From NCBI GenBank assembly GCA_017504735.1, contig JAFVQP010000167.1:1-33478 (forward strand): 33,478 nucleotides of DNA. Reading direction: 5' to 3'. The notes under the pieces were generated by a model. It was not told the origin of the DNA. It did no database searches and was given only the letters and a program-made list of their open reading frames with translations. Numbering within the stretch: position 1 is the first letter of the stretch; the number at the start of each line of letters is the position of its first letter. The translations under genes were made by a program, and so were the position numbers. The stretch is from Clostridia bacterium (GTDB lineage: Bacteria > Bacillota_A > Clostridia > Christensenellales > Borkfalkiaceae). This document shows positions 1 to 6,859 of this stretch, one piece after another.

Positions 1-158
1 ATGTATAGGCGCGCGTAAAAAGTGTCAATCGGCAAATCGTATCGACGGTACTTTTACAAAAAAATAAAACAATCGGGAAAAAATTGTTTAATCCGCAGGC
101 AATGCGGTTATATATAAGAAACCTCGATTTTTTCGATAGAGAAAAAGTGCGTTCGCTA

Positions 159-187
159 TTGACAAAAGGGGGAAGGCGTGATACAAT
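159..187 (+). promoter_or_regulatory. Sigma-A promoter of the SecB-like gene
   Basis: TTGACA (159-164), a 17-base spacer and TACAAT (182-187). It differs from consensus at one -10 base, so it should be strong. It is the only promoter seen ahead of the gene at 225. Upstream, 1-158 holds no gene I can support, only a weak hairpin (CCGCA...TGCGG near 102-116). Confidence 0.85.
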
Positions 188-224
188 AGTAAACGCAAAA
201 AAATAAAAAAGAGGTATTATATTT

Positions 225-656
225 ATGAAATACGCATTAAGAGGCATTACCGCAGAAGAACTTTCCTACTCGATGAACCGTATCAAAGCGGATAAGGACA
301 CGAAGTTTGAAATCAGACCCCAGTTCTCCCGTACCGTTAGACGTGTAAACGAAAACGACAAAATTTGGTTTGTTGCAATGGAAGTAAAGGTAGAATCCAC
401 GGAAGAATCCCCCAAGCCCTTCAATATGAAGGCTCGCCTTGTTGGTATGTTTGAAGCAGAAGACGTAAACGATGAAATGGATAAGCGCGATTTGGTTATC
501 AACATGACCGAAGTTGTATATCCTTATCTCCGTGCAGCTGTTTCTTCCTTGACGGCTACCGCGTTCTTGAACCCTCCTATGACGTTGCCCGTTGTACCTG
601 CTGGTACGATGTTCCCTGAAGACAGAGGCGAACTTCCTAACAACGAATTGAACTAA
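225..656 (+). CDS. SecB-like protein-export chaperone family protein
   Basis: A 143-residue soluble protein with no signal peptide or membrane segment. The first half is strand-rich (FEIRPQFSRTV..., KIWFVAMEVKVES, FNMKARLVGMFEAE). The second half has the run YPYLRAAVSSLTATAF followed by a proline-rich stretch ending LPVV, which resembles the conserved C-terminal part of SecB proteins (Y-P-Y-x-R, then hydrophobic P-P-x-x-L-P). SecB binds unfolded polypeptides; in proteobacteria it hands them to SecA, while SecB-like proteins of Gram-positives often serve other roles such as antitoxin chaperones. No toxin-antitoxin genes are adjacent here; the gene is monocistronic between its own promoter and a terminator. 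The start follows GAGGT at 211-215. The family assignment rests on the C-terminal motif and overall length, so it is moderate. Confidence 0.65.
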   Translation: MKYALRGITAEELSYSMNRIKADKDTKFEIRPQFSRTVRRVNENDKIWFVAMEVKVESTEESPKPFNMKARLVGMFEAEDVNDEMDKRDLVINMTEVVYPYLRAAVSSLTATAFLNPPMTLPVVPAGTMFPEDRGELPNNELN

Positions 657-664
657 CTGTAAAT

Positions 665-698
665 AAGCGCAGACTGTGAAAACGGTTTGCGCTTTTTA
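665..698 (+). terminator. Intrinsic terminator after the SecB-like gene
   Basis: AAGCGCA-G-AC pairs with GT-T-TGCGCTT around a loop, followed by a short T tract. It separates this gene from pfkA. The AT-rich stretch 699-823 holds no further gene that I can see. Confidence 0.75.
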
Positions 699-823
699 AG
701 TGGCTTGTTGTGGAAATGTACGTTTTTTTATAATTTATAGATTTTTTGCAAAAATAGATAATATTTTCATTGAAAAAGGTTAAAAATAAAAAAGAAAGTA
801 ATTTGTAAAGGGTACATAATTTA

Positions 824-852
824 TTGACAAAAGTATTCACTTTGTTTATAAT
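824..852 (+). promoter_or_regulatory. Consensus sigma-A promoter of pfkA
   Basis: TTGACA (824-829), exactly 17 bases, TATAAT (847-852): a perfect consensus. The leader then carries GGTAC...GTACC (858-880), a short inverted repeat across the ribosome binding site, and GGTACATAA occurs twice (811 and 858 regions), which could be an operator half-site. Confidence 0.9.
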
Positions 853-885
853 ATTATGGTACATAAAAGTTAGAGGTACCAATTT

Positions 886-2007
886 ATGAAGAAAGTACAA
901 AAGATTGCAATTATGACAGGCGGCGGGGATTGCCCTGGCTTGAACCCTGTAATTCGTGCAGTTGTTAAGACTGCTATTTCAAAATATGGCCTTGAGGTAA
1001 TGGGTGTTCGTCACGGTTATCATGGCCTTTATCACGGCGATTTTATCAAGCTTGGCTTGGAAGACGTGGAAGAAATCATCACGAAGGGCGGTACCATTTT
1101 GTACAGCTCCAACAAGGATAACCTTTTCCAATACCCTGTAAAGGATGCGGAAGGGAACTTTGTACGCGATGAAAACGGCAAATTGACCTATGAAGACGTT
1201 TCCGACGTCGCAGTAGAACACTTGAATGCGGCAGGTATCGATGCATTGTTCATTTTGGGCGGCGACGGTACGCTTACTTCGGCAAGAGATTTCTCTCGTA
1301 AGGGGGTGAACGTAGTGGCTATCCCCAAGACGATTGACAATGACTTGGCAAATACCGATTATACGTTCGGTTTCGATACGGCTATTTCCGTTGCAACGGA
1401 CGGTCTTGACCGTGTACGTACGACGGGTATGTCCCACCATAGAATTATGGTTGTGGAAATCATGGGCCGCGGCGCAGGTTGGATGACCTTGCACGCAGGT
1501 ATTGCAGGCGCAGCTGATGCGATTTTGATTCCTGAAATTCCTTACGATATCACCAAGGTTGCTGAAAAGATTAAGGCAGACAAGGCAAACGGTAAAGAAT
1601 TCTCGATCGTTGCTTGCTCCGAAGGCGCAAAGTCCTTGGACGGTAAGCAGGTTGTTGCAAAGGTAATCGAAGACAGCGCAGATTCTATCCGTTTGGGCGG
1701 TGTAGGTGCAGTGGTTGCTGACCAGCTTGAAAAATTGACGGGTTCGGAAGCACGTGCAACGACACTTGGTCACATTCAACGCGGCGGTACGCCCACGGCG
1801 CACGACAGAGTATTGTCTTCCCGTTACGGCTATGCGGCGGTAGAGCTTTGCATGAAGGGCGGCTTCGGCAGAATGGTTGCTTTGCAGGGCGATGAAATCG
1901 TGGACGTTTCCTTGGAAGACGTAATCGGTCAAAAGACGAAGAACGTAGATCCCAACGGTGAACTTGTTACGATGGCAAAGGCAATGGGCGTTTGCTTCGG
2001 CGACTAA
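886..2007 (+). CDS. pfkA: 6-phosphofructokinase, ATP-type with K at the PPi-enzyme position
   Basis: Phosphorylates fructose 6-phosphate to fructose 1,6-bisphosphate in glycolysis (cytoplasm). The 373-residue protein has the nucleotide loop GGGDCPGLN (12-20), the phosphoryl-donor motif GGDGT (125-129), the catalytic motif PKTIDND (147-153) and MGRGAGW (about 192-198). The second Gly of GGDGT is typical of ATP-using enzymes (PPi enzymes have Asp, GGDD), whereas Lys in PKTIDND is typical of the PPi/group III branch (classical bacterial PfkA has PGTIDND). Enzymes with this G/K combination are usually ATP-dependent and poorly regulated allosterically. The length exceeds the usual 320 residues of E. 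coli-type PfkA because of inserts around residues 85-110. Monocistronic, with a perfect promoter, so probably highly expressed. Confidence 0.95.
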   Translation: MKKVQKIAIMTGGGDCPGLNPVIRAVVKTAISKYGLEVMGVRHGYHGLYHGDFIKLGLEDVEEIITKGGTILYSSNKDNLFQYPVKDAEGNFVRDENGKLTYEDVSDVAVEHLNAAGIDALFILGGDGTLTSARDFSRKGVNVVAIPKTIDNDLANTDYTFGFDTAISVATDGLDRVRTTGMSHHRIMVVEIMGRGAGWMTLHAGIAGAADAILIPEIPYDITKVAEKIKADKANGKEFSIVACSEGAKSLDGKQVVAKVIEDSADSIRLGGVGAVVADQLEKLTGSEARATTLGHIQRGGTPTAHDRVLSSRYGYAAVELCMKGGFGRMVALQGDEIVDVSLEDVIGQKTKNVDPNGELVTMAKAMGVCFGD

Positions 2008-2030
2008 TTAAATATCAGGTAAAAATGGTA

Positions 2031-2060
2031 CCCCTCGGCAGTTTGCCGAGGGGTTTTCTT
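2031..2060 (+). terminator. Strong terminator after pfkA
   Basis: CCCCTCGGCA / TGCCGAGGGG with a 3-base loop, then TTTTCTTAT. It touches the stop codon of the convergent gene on the minus strand (2059). Confidence 0.92.
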
Positions 2061-3177
2061 ATACCATTGGACGGATACATTCGCCAGTGGCGGCGCTTTG
2101 GAAAATGACAAAAAATCCACGGTTATCGTCGTAAACGTCGATGGGAACAAAGGTACAAACGTTTTTTATCTCGCTGGGCGGATGGTTTCGATCTTCCGCC
2201 CGAAGGGCATAACAAATATACAGTACTTTACCGTCGTTTTTCAAAATACCTACCAAGTATTGCGGTTCTTTTGCTGTGCCTTTCACCCGTACCCATTCGC
2301 TGCACGAAAAGGCACCGTTCAAGGTTTTATCGCGAGGATAGTCCTTAAATAGACGGTCAATTTCCGTCTTTACCGCAAAGTAGTATCCATCGGGGTCGGT
2401 TTTAAACGACTGGCGTACGCGTGCAGCATCGCCATTCTCCTCAGGGATTGCCCCCGCTTTCGCGTTTTCGCTTTCAGTTGTGCTTTTAGCACGTGCATTG
2501 TTTTTAGTTTTTTCAGGCAAACTGCATTCATCGTCTTTCCTCTCAAAATAATTTTCCGTGACGACCGTTTCATCGTCGTAGCTTTTTTTTGAAACTTCAC
2601 GAGGGGGAGTCGGGGCATTTTCAGGCGGTGTAATTTCTTCCTCCGTTGGAACGGGCGGTGTCGGTGGTAATGGGGGTAAAGGTGGTGTTGGCGGTGGGAG
2701 TGGATCGGGCTTCATCTCATACCTGGGTGCCTCATTTTGGCTGATGGCGTTGGAGCTTCCTGCGATTTCGCTGTGAATATTTCCACCTTTTACTCTAGGA
2801 AATACGGGGGGCAGGGCGGCATTTAAAATGGTTTTCCAATCATAGGCTTTGTTGCCGTTGATGCCATATGCAATAGGCACTACCTCGTTTTTCACGTAAC
2901 AAATAATTCCGCAAAACCCCGTGGAAATATCCAAATCGGAGAGAAGATTAAAAAGGCTCTTGCCGCGCAGGGTGAGCATTTCCGTCTTGCCGTTTCCGTC
3001 GGACAAAAGGCAGTAATATTCCCCCGAAACGAGGGGCGCAAAGTTGATAACGGACACCTCAACGGCGAGATTTTTACCATATTGTTCGATTTTAATCAGT
3101 CCTGATAGGGTTTTACCGTCCCCCGAAAAGCCCTGCTTGATTTGCCGTAAAATACACATTTTTTTGACGTAGTTCAT
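2059..3177 (-). CDS. Hypothetical two-domain protein with proline-rich linker
   Basis: I do not recognise the family by name. The likely start is the ATG at 3177 (MNYVKKMCILRQ), preceded on the minus strand by AAGGAA; an upstream extension to 3363 would overlap the divergent vanZ promoter and looks non-coding. Of 372 residues, about 1-120 form a compact strand-rich domain (GKTLSGLIKIEQYGKNLAVE..., GEYYCLLSDGNGKTEML). Residues about 150-290 are low-complexity: a run of PPTPPLPPLPP followed by charged sequence rich in E, K and N. The last 90 residues form a second domain (YYFAVKTEIDRLFKDYP, EWVRVKGT, PQYLVGILKNDGKVLYICYA). There are no membrane segments or signal peptide, so it is probably cytoplasmic. 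It stands alone, convergent with pfkA and divergent from vanZ. Confidence 0.75.
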   Translation of the reverse strand: MNYVKKMCILRQIKQGFSGDGKTLSGLIKIEQYGKNLAVEVSVINFAPLVSGEYYCLLSDGNGKTEMLTLRGKSLFNLLSDLDISTGFCGIICYVKNEVVPIAYGINGNKAYDWKTILNAALPPVFPRVKGGNIHSEIAGSSNAISQNEAPRYEMKPDPLPPPTPPLPPLPPTPPVPTEEEITPPENAPTPPREVSKKSYDDETVVTENYFERKDDECSLPEKTKNNARAKSTTESENAKAGAIPEENGDAARVRQSFKTDPDGYYFAVKTEIDRLFKDYPRDKTLNGAFSCSEWVRVKGTAKEPQYLVGILKNDGKVLYICYALRAEDRNHPPSEIKNVCTFVPIDVYDDNRGFFVIFQSAATGECIRPMV

Positions 3178-3210
3178 GATATATAAATTCCTTATTTTGG
3201 CTTTACAGGT

Positions 3211-3239
3211 ATTATAAGGGGTTTGCTTGGTAAAAATAA
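3211..3239 (-). promoter_or_regulatory. Probable promoter of the proline-rich protein gene
   Basis: On the minus strand TATAAT (complement of ATTATA, 3211-3216) lies 34 bases before the chosen start. The -35 region (about 3234-3239, TTATTT) is poor, so only the -10 is convincing. Confidence 0.45.
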
Positions 3240-3314
3240 GGCAATTTTCTTGTCTTTTTGTCGTGTTTTGCGGAAAAAAAGTTGTTGGAAAGAATAAAAA
3301 TGTGAAAGAAAATA

Positions 3315-3343
3315 TTGACCGCGGAGCTTTTTTCGCGTATAAT
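3315..3343 (+). promoter_or_regulatory. Promoter of vanZ-popT, predicting a leaderless transcript
   Basis: TTGACC (3315-3320), 17 bases, TATAAT (3338-3343). The expected transcription start, about 7 bases past the -10 box, coincides with the ATG at 3350. Confidence 0.82.
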
Positions 3344-3349
3344 AGAGGT

Positions 3350-3868
3350 ATGGAAAAGATCAATACAAAGCTCTTGTGGGCAACACGTATTCTTTTGACG
3401 CTTGCGTGCTTGCTTGCGGTGGGTTTTATACTTTATAATTCTATACAACCTGCAACGGAATCTGCGCAACAAAGCAGCCGTGCTGTGGAAATGGTGCAAA
3501 AGGCGGTAGCGGTATTTGCGCCTAACTCGCCCATTGTCACGGCGACGGGGGAGACGTACGATAGGTTGCACGAAGCGGTGCGGACTTTGGCGCATTTTTC
3601 CGAGTATGCCTTGCTTGGGGCCTTGGCGGCGTGGTGTTATCGTTCCTATACAAGCAAAAAGCTGTGGTTGGGGGTAACTTGCGGCGGTGTGGTATTGATG
3701 GCGGTTTTGGACGAGTGCGTACAAACCTTTTCAGCGGGGCGTGGGGCGCAGTTTCTCGACGTCGTGGTGGATGTGCTTGGCGGCGGTGTAGGGATTGCCT
3801 TTGCCTTATTTACCATATGGTGCGTGGGTAAAATATTACAAAAAAGGAGAGCGTATGAAACAAGATAG
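3350..3868 (+). CDS. VanZ-family membrane protein
   Basis: A 172-residue integral membrane protein with about four hydrophobic segments (roughly 8-30, 82-100, 105-125, 135-158). The VanZ-like signature is visible: AHFSEYALLGAL, then VLDECVQTFSAGRGAQFLD and VVDVLGGGVGI, with the conserved acidic D-E pair, Q and G-R. VanZ family members include the teicoplanin-resistance protein VanZ, but most chromosomal homologues have no known role. The start chosen is the ATG at 3350 because the promoter -10 box ends at 3343, so any start further upstream would not be transcribed from it; the GAGGT directly against the ATG is too close to act as a ribosome binding site. The 3' end overlaps the next gene by 14 bases, indicating translational coupling. 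Confidence 0.85.
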   Translation: MEKINTKLLWATRILLTLACLLAVGFILYNSIQPATESAQQSSRAVEMVQKAVAVFAPNSPIVTATGETYDRLHEAVRTLAHFSEYALLGALAAWCYRSYTSKKLWLGVTCGGVVLMAVLDECVQTFSAGRGAQFLDVVVDVLGGGVGIAFALFTIWCVGKILQKRRAYETR

Positions 3869-4814
3869 TTTAGAAGTCGCTTTGATTAAATACAACAAAA
3901 AGACGTGGAGTAAGAGTGCGCTTTTGGGCTTTTTTATCGGTTTGGCGGTGATTGTGCCTGGGATTAGCGGTTCAACCGTTGCCATTATCTTTAAGCTGTA
4001 CGACCAGTTTTTGTATGCGGTAGGAAACCTTTTCAAAAAGTTTAAAAAATGCTTTGCGTTTTTATTGCCCATCGGGATTGGGATGGGTTTAGGGGTATTG
4101 CTTGGGTTTATCAGCGTCAAAAAACTGCTAGACATTATACCTTTTGCGGTGGTTTGTTTATTTGCGGGCTTGATGTGCGGTGCATTTCCTGCGGTCAATG
4201 ATGAAATTAAGGGCGCAGAGAAAAATGCGAAGCGGATCACCTTATTTGCGGTTGGTTTACTGATACCCGTTGCGCTTGGGTGCGTTTCGGCGTGGCTTGC
4301 CTCGGGGGAAAGTGTAACCGCAGATACCTTTGCAAAAGTGGAATGGTGGCATGCGGTTTTAGGGCTTCTTATTGGTTATGTGGTTGGTGTTACGCAAATT
4401 GTACCTGGACTTAGTGCAAGCGCCTTTTTGATGGCGGTGGGTTGGTTCGGCAGCCTTGTGGACAGCGTGAGTATGACCTATTGGAAGAGTAATCCTGCCA
4501 TTTTCTTGGTATATGTAGGGCTTGGGGTAGGCTTCTTGCTTGGGCTTTTCACCTTCTCAAAGTTGTTGACTTATTTGTTTGGTAAAGCGCGCCACACGTC
4601 TTATTTTATGATTGTGGGCTTGTCGCTTGGGTCGATTTTGTCGATGTTTTGCAACGGTGATATCATTGCAACCTATATCGCATGGGCGCAAAACGGTGTA
4701 GCTGTTTTGGATCTTTGCCTGGGTATTGCATTGTTTGCGGTGGGGATTGTCGGCGCGTATTTATTGGTTCGTTACCAACGCAAAAAAGATGCGGAAAATG
4801 CAGAGGAAAAATAA
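3855..4814 (+). CDS. popT: DUF368 membrane protein, PopT-type polyprenyl-phosphate transporter
   Basis: A 319-residue polytopic membrane protein of the DUF368 family. It has the family's diagnostic repeat: GLAVIVPGISGSTVA (about 21-35) near the N-terminus and TQIVPGLSASAFLMAVG in the second half, suggesting an inverted duplication, with eight or more hydrophobic segments. DUF368 proteins (PopT) have been reported to flip undecaprenyl phosphate back across the membrane for reuse in cell-wall synthesis. The ATG at 3855 follows AAGGAGA. It overlaps vanZ and lies a few kb from uppS, which makes the same lipid carrier. The gene ends with a highly charged tail (RKKDAENAEEK). Confidence 0.85.
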   Translation: MKQDSLEVALIKYNKKTWSKSALLGFFIGLAVIVPGISGSTVAIIFKLYDQFLYAVGNLFKKFKKCFAFLLPIGIGMGLGVLLGFISVKKLLDIIPFAVVCLFAGLMCGAFPAVNDEIKGAEKNAKRITLFAVGLLIPVALGCVSAWLASGESVTADTFAKVEWWHAVLGLLIGYVVGVTQIVPGLSASAFLMAVGWFGSLVDSVSMTYWKSNPAIFLVYVGLGVGFLLGLFTFSKLLTYLFGKARHTSYFMIVGLSLGSILSMFCNGDIIATYIAWAQNGVAVLDLCLGIALFAVGIVGAYLLVRYQRKKDAENAEEK

Positions 4815-4820
4815 AAATGG

Positions 4821-4857
4821 GGCGTACAGGTATGCGTTGAGTTCCTGTGCGCCGTTT
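4821..4857 (+). promoter_or_regulatory. CAGGTATGCGTTGA hairpin element before comF
   Basis: A 10-bp stem, GGCGTACAGG (4821-4830) with CCTGTGCGCC (4844-4853), encloses the loop TATGCGTTGAGTT and is followed by GTTTTT and then the GAGGA ribosome binding site of comF. It is shaped like a terminator or attenuator. The CAGGTATGCGTTGA sequence recurs before cdsA, rpsP and rimM. Confidence 0.7.
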
Positions 4858-4871
4858 TTACGAGGAATAAA

Positions 4872-5642
4872 GTGGAGTGGTTAAAACGCTTTAAAAAGAG
4901 AATACGCGACCTGTCTAATGCGCATGGTTTTACCTGCGATGCATGCGGAAAGGAGTTGTTTGACTATCCCACGCATCGATTGTGTGAGGCGTGCGAGGGT
5001 AGCTTACGCCTGAATAACGGCGGTACCTGCGAAAAGTGCGGGCGAAAGACTTTGGCGGAAGGGGTTTGCCTTTCTTGTAAGAGCCGTGCGCCTCGCTTTT
5101 TCAAGGGATTTTCTCCGTTTGTTTACCGCGGAGAAAGCGCTTCTTTTATCAATCGTATCAAAACGAACAATCCAACCCTAGCTTTATATTTTGCGGAGAA
5201 AATGGCAGAATGTTTGATGGAGCGCTGTGAGGAACTGCAAACGTTTCAAGAAGAAGGGGAAGAAACTTTGCTGTTGATACCCGTACCCTTGACGAAGGCG
5301 CGTTTGCGTGAAAGGGGATATAATCAGGCGGTGTTGTTGGCGGAACGGGTGTTTGACGTTTTACGTGAAAAAGGGTATCGTGTGGAATTGCGCGAAGATA
5401 TTTTAATCAAGCGTAAAGATACTGCGCAACAAAAACATATGGATTATTCTTCCCGAATGGAAAACGTAGCAGGGGCGTATCAGGTTGTGGATAGGCAGGC
5501 GTGTAAGAAACGGACGATGGTTTTGATAGACGACGTATTGACAACGGGCGCAACGGGTAGCGAGTGCGCTTCGCGTTTGTTATCTGCAGGCGCAAAGCAG
5601 GTCTTTTTCTTGGTGGGTGCATCTTTGCCGGAACAAAAATAG
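4872..5642 (+). CDS. comF: ComF-like phosphoribosyltransferase-fold protein
   Basis: 256 residues with two zinc-binding knuckles near the N-terminus (CDACGKELF...CEAC and CEKCGRKT...CLSCK) followed by a type I phosphoribosyltransferase domain. The PRPP-binding loop is VLIDDVLTTGATGSECA near residues 217-233, and the family sequence RERGYNQAVLLAE is present. ComF proteins act with the ComFA helicase in DNA uptake during natural transformation in Bacillus and relatives; GntX-type homologues occur in non-competent species. No comFA lies in the window. The start is a GTG at 4872 after GAGGA. It is probably read from the vanZ promoter through the intervening hairpin. Confidence 0.88.
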   Translation: MEWLKRFKKRIRDLSNAHGFTCDACGKELFDYPTHRLCEACEGSLRLNNGGTCEKCGRKTLAEGVCLSCKSRAPRFFKGFSPFVYRGESASFINRIKTNNPTLALYFAEKMAECLMERCEELQTFQEEGEETLLLIPVPLTKARLRERGYNQAVLLAERVFDVLREKGYRVELREDILIKRKDTAQQKHMDYSSRMENVAGAYQVVDRQACKKRTMVLIDDVLTTGATGSECASRLLSAGAKQVFFLVGASLPEQK

Positions 5643-5650
5643 AAAATAAA

Positions 5651-5672
5651 CCGCCGAGTTCGGCGGTTTTTC
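5651..5672. terminator. Bidirectional terminator between comF and the NlpC/P60 gene
   Basis: AAACCGCCGA / TTCGGCGGTTT with T tract on the plus strand and an A-rich 5' flank (AAAATAAA) that gives a T-rich tail on the minus strand. It serves two convergent genes. Confidence 0.85.
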
Positions 5673-5676
5673 ATCT

Positions 5677-6576
5677 TTACAGGAAACGTCTTGCCTCAAT
5701 GTAAAAGCTCCAACGCTTGGCGGAAATTTTCTCAATGCAAGCATAATCGGAAGCGGTGTGTAAAATGTAGTTATCCCCCAAATACAGGGCGACGTGCCCG
5801 ACTCGCTCGATGCCCGTCTTGTATTGGCGATCTTCATTGGTGAAGAAGATACAATCGCCTCGTTGCAGTTCGTTCTTTTTGACAAATTTTCCTTGCTTTA
5901 TCTGTGTGCGGGTGGTGACATCGAGTATTTTTCCTGCGCCTTGGTAGAAGATATACTGTATAAGCGACGAGCAGTCGAATTTATGCACGGAGAAATTAGA
6001 CAACATATTCCCTTTGCCGTCGTGTAAACGAATTGCACCGTAAACGTAAGGGGTGCCAAGCAGTTTGTAGCCTTCGGAAATCACCTTTTCTACCTTGTTG
6101 GTGTCACTCTTTTCCAAATTTAAAACAGCGGCGTACGAGGTGCTGATATAGGCCACCTGATTGCGGTAATAGGTCTTATACCAACTACCCGTTTTTTCAA
6201 TCAACGCATACATGGTGCCTTCTTTTGAACTCGTGAGCACCTTATAACCCGTACCTGCTCCGCTTCTTACATTCACGCTGTCGCCAGTGATGCGTATGTA
6301 TTGCGCCTTTTGTTTGACGGGTGCTTCGGGGGTGGAAGGGGTGCTAGGTGTATTAGGTTGTGTGGGCGGAGTGATAGGCAGTATTTCTTCCATTTCGGGT
6401 GGTGGAGTGCTATCCTCTTCAATGGGAGGGATTTCCTCAGGCGTGGGTAGGGGAGAAGTGCTTTCCGTGTTTTCCGTTTCGGGGACGAGGACTTCTTCGT
6501 TTGCTTTACATGCGAAAATAGGGGTGAGTAGGGATAGGGAAAGAATTAGTGCAATAATCGCTTTTATTTTTTTCAT
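5677..6576 (-). CDS. SH3-NlpC/P60 peptidoglycan hydrolase lipoprotein
   Basis: 299 residues. The ATG at 6576 follows GAGG and opens a lipoprotein signal (MKKIKAIIALILSLSLL...IFAC). Then come a Pro/Glu/Thr-rich wall-spanning linker (about 30-90), a bacterial SH3 domain (about 95-155, DSVNVRSGAGTGYKVL) and an NlpC/P60 domain (about 165-299). The catalytic triad is visible: Cys202 (KFDCSSLIQY), His261 (GHVALYLG) and His273 (ILHTASD). Such enzymes cut stem-peptide bonds in peptidoglycan, typically gamma-D-Glu-diamino acid, outside the membrane. An insertion (RLHDGKGNMLSNFSVHKF) lies just before the Cys. It has its own promoter and a shared terminator. Confidence 0.92.
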   Translation of the reverse strand: MKKIKAIIALILSLSLLTPIFACKANEEVLVPETENTESTSPLPTPEEIPPIEEDSTPPPEMEEILPITPPTQPNTPSTPSTPEAPVKQKAQYIRITGDSVNVRSGAGTGYKVLTSSKEGTMYALIEKTGSWYKTYYRNQVAYISTSYAAVLNLEKSDTNKVEKVISEGYKLLGTPYVYGAIRLHDGKGNMLSNFSVHKFDCSSLIQYIFYQGAGKILDVTTRTQIKQGKFVKKNELQRGDCIFFTNEDRQYKTGIERVGHVALYLGDNYILHTASDYACIEKISAKRWSFYIEARRFL

Positions 6577-6660
6577 AATAACCTCACGTGCGCGTCTTGC
6601 CCCTTTGGAGGAAGTGCTTGGGGCGAAGACGCTTATTTCTTGCAAGAGCAAGATGGATAT

Positions 6661-6690
6661 ATTATAAGGGATAAAAAGTTTGGTTGTCAA
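6661..6690 (-). promoter_or_regulatory. Promoter of the NlpC/P60 lipoprotein gene
   Basis: On the minus strand TTGACA (complement of 6685-6690), an 18-base spacer and TATAAT (complement of 6661-6666). The predicted leader is about 80 bases. Confidence 0.82.
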
Positions 6691-6800
6691 TAGAGGAATT
6701 TTGTCAAAAAAACCAAAAATGCCCAAGGCAGGTATGAGGTGAGGTATATAATCCACTTCAAGTTTGATTGGTATTTAGGTGAAAACGAGGGCTTATGCGC

Positions 6801-6829
6801 TTGCATATTTCCCCAATATATGGTATAAT
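6801..6829 (+). promoter_or_regulatory. Promoter of the PHP phosphoesterase gene
   Basis: TTGCAT (6801-6806), 17 bases, TATAAT (6824-6829) with an extended -10 TGG directly before it. Confidence 0.78.
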
Positions 6830-6859
6830 AAAATAGTAAAACGGATACGGAGCGATAGA

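Noticed and set aside
979..1932. A 317-codon minus-strand frame opposite pfkA
   Set aside because: Same shadow effect from pfkA codon usage; composition is not protein-like and there is no promoter or ribosome binding site.
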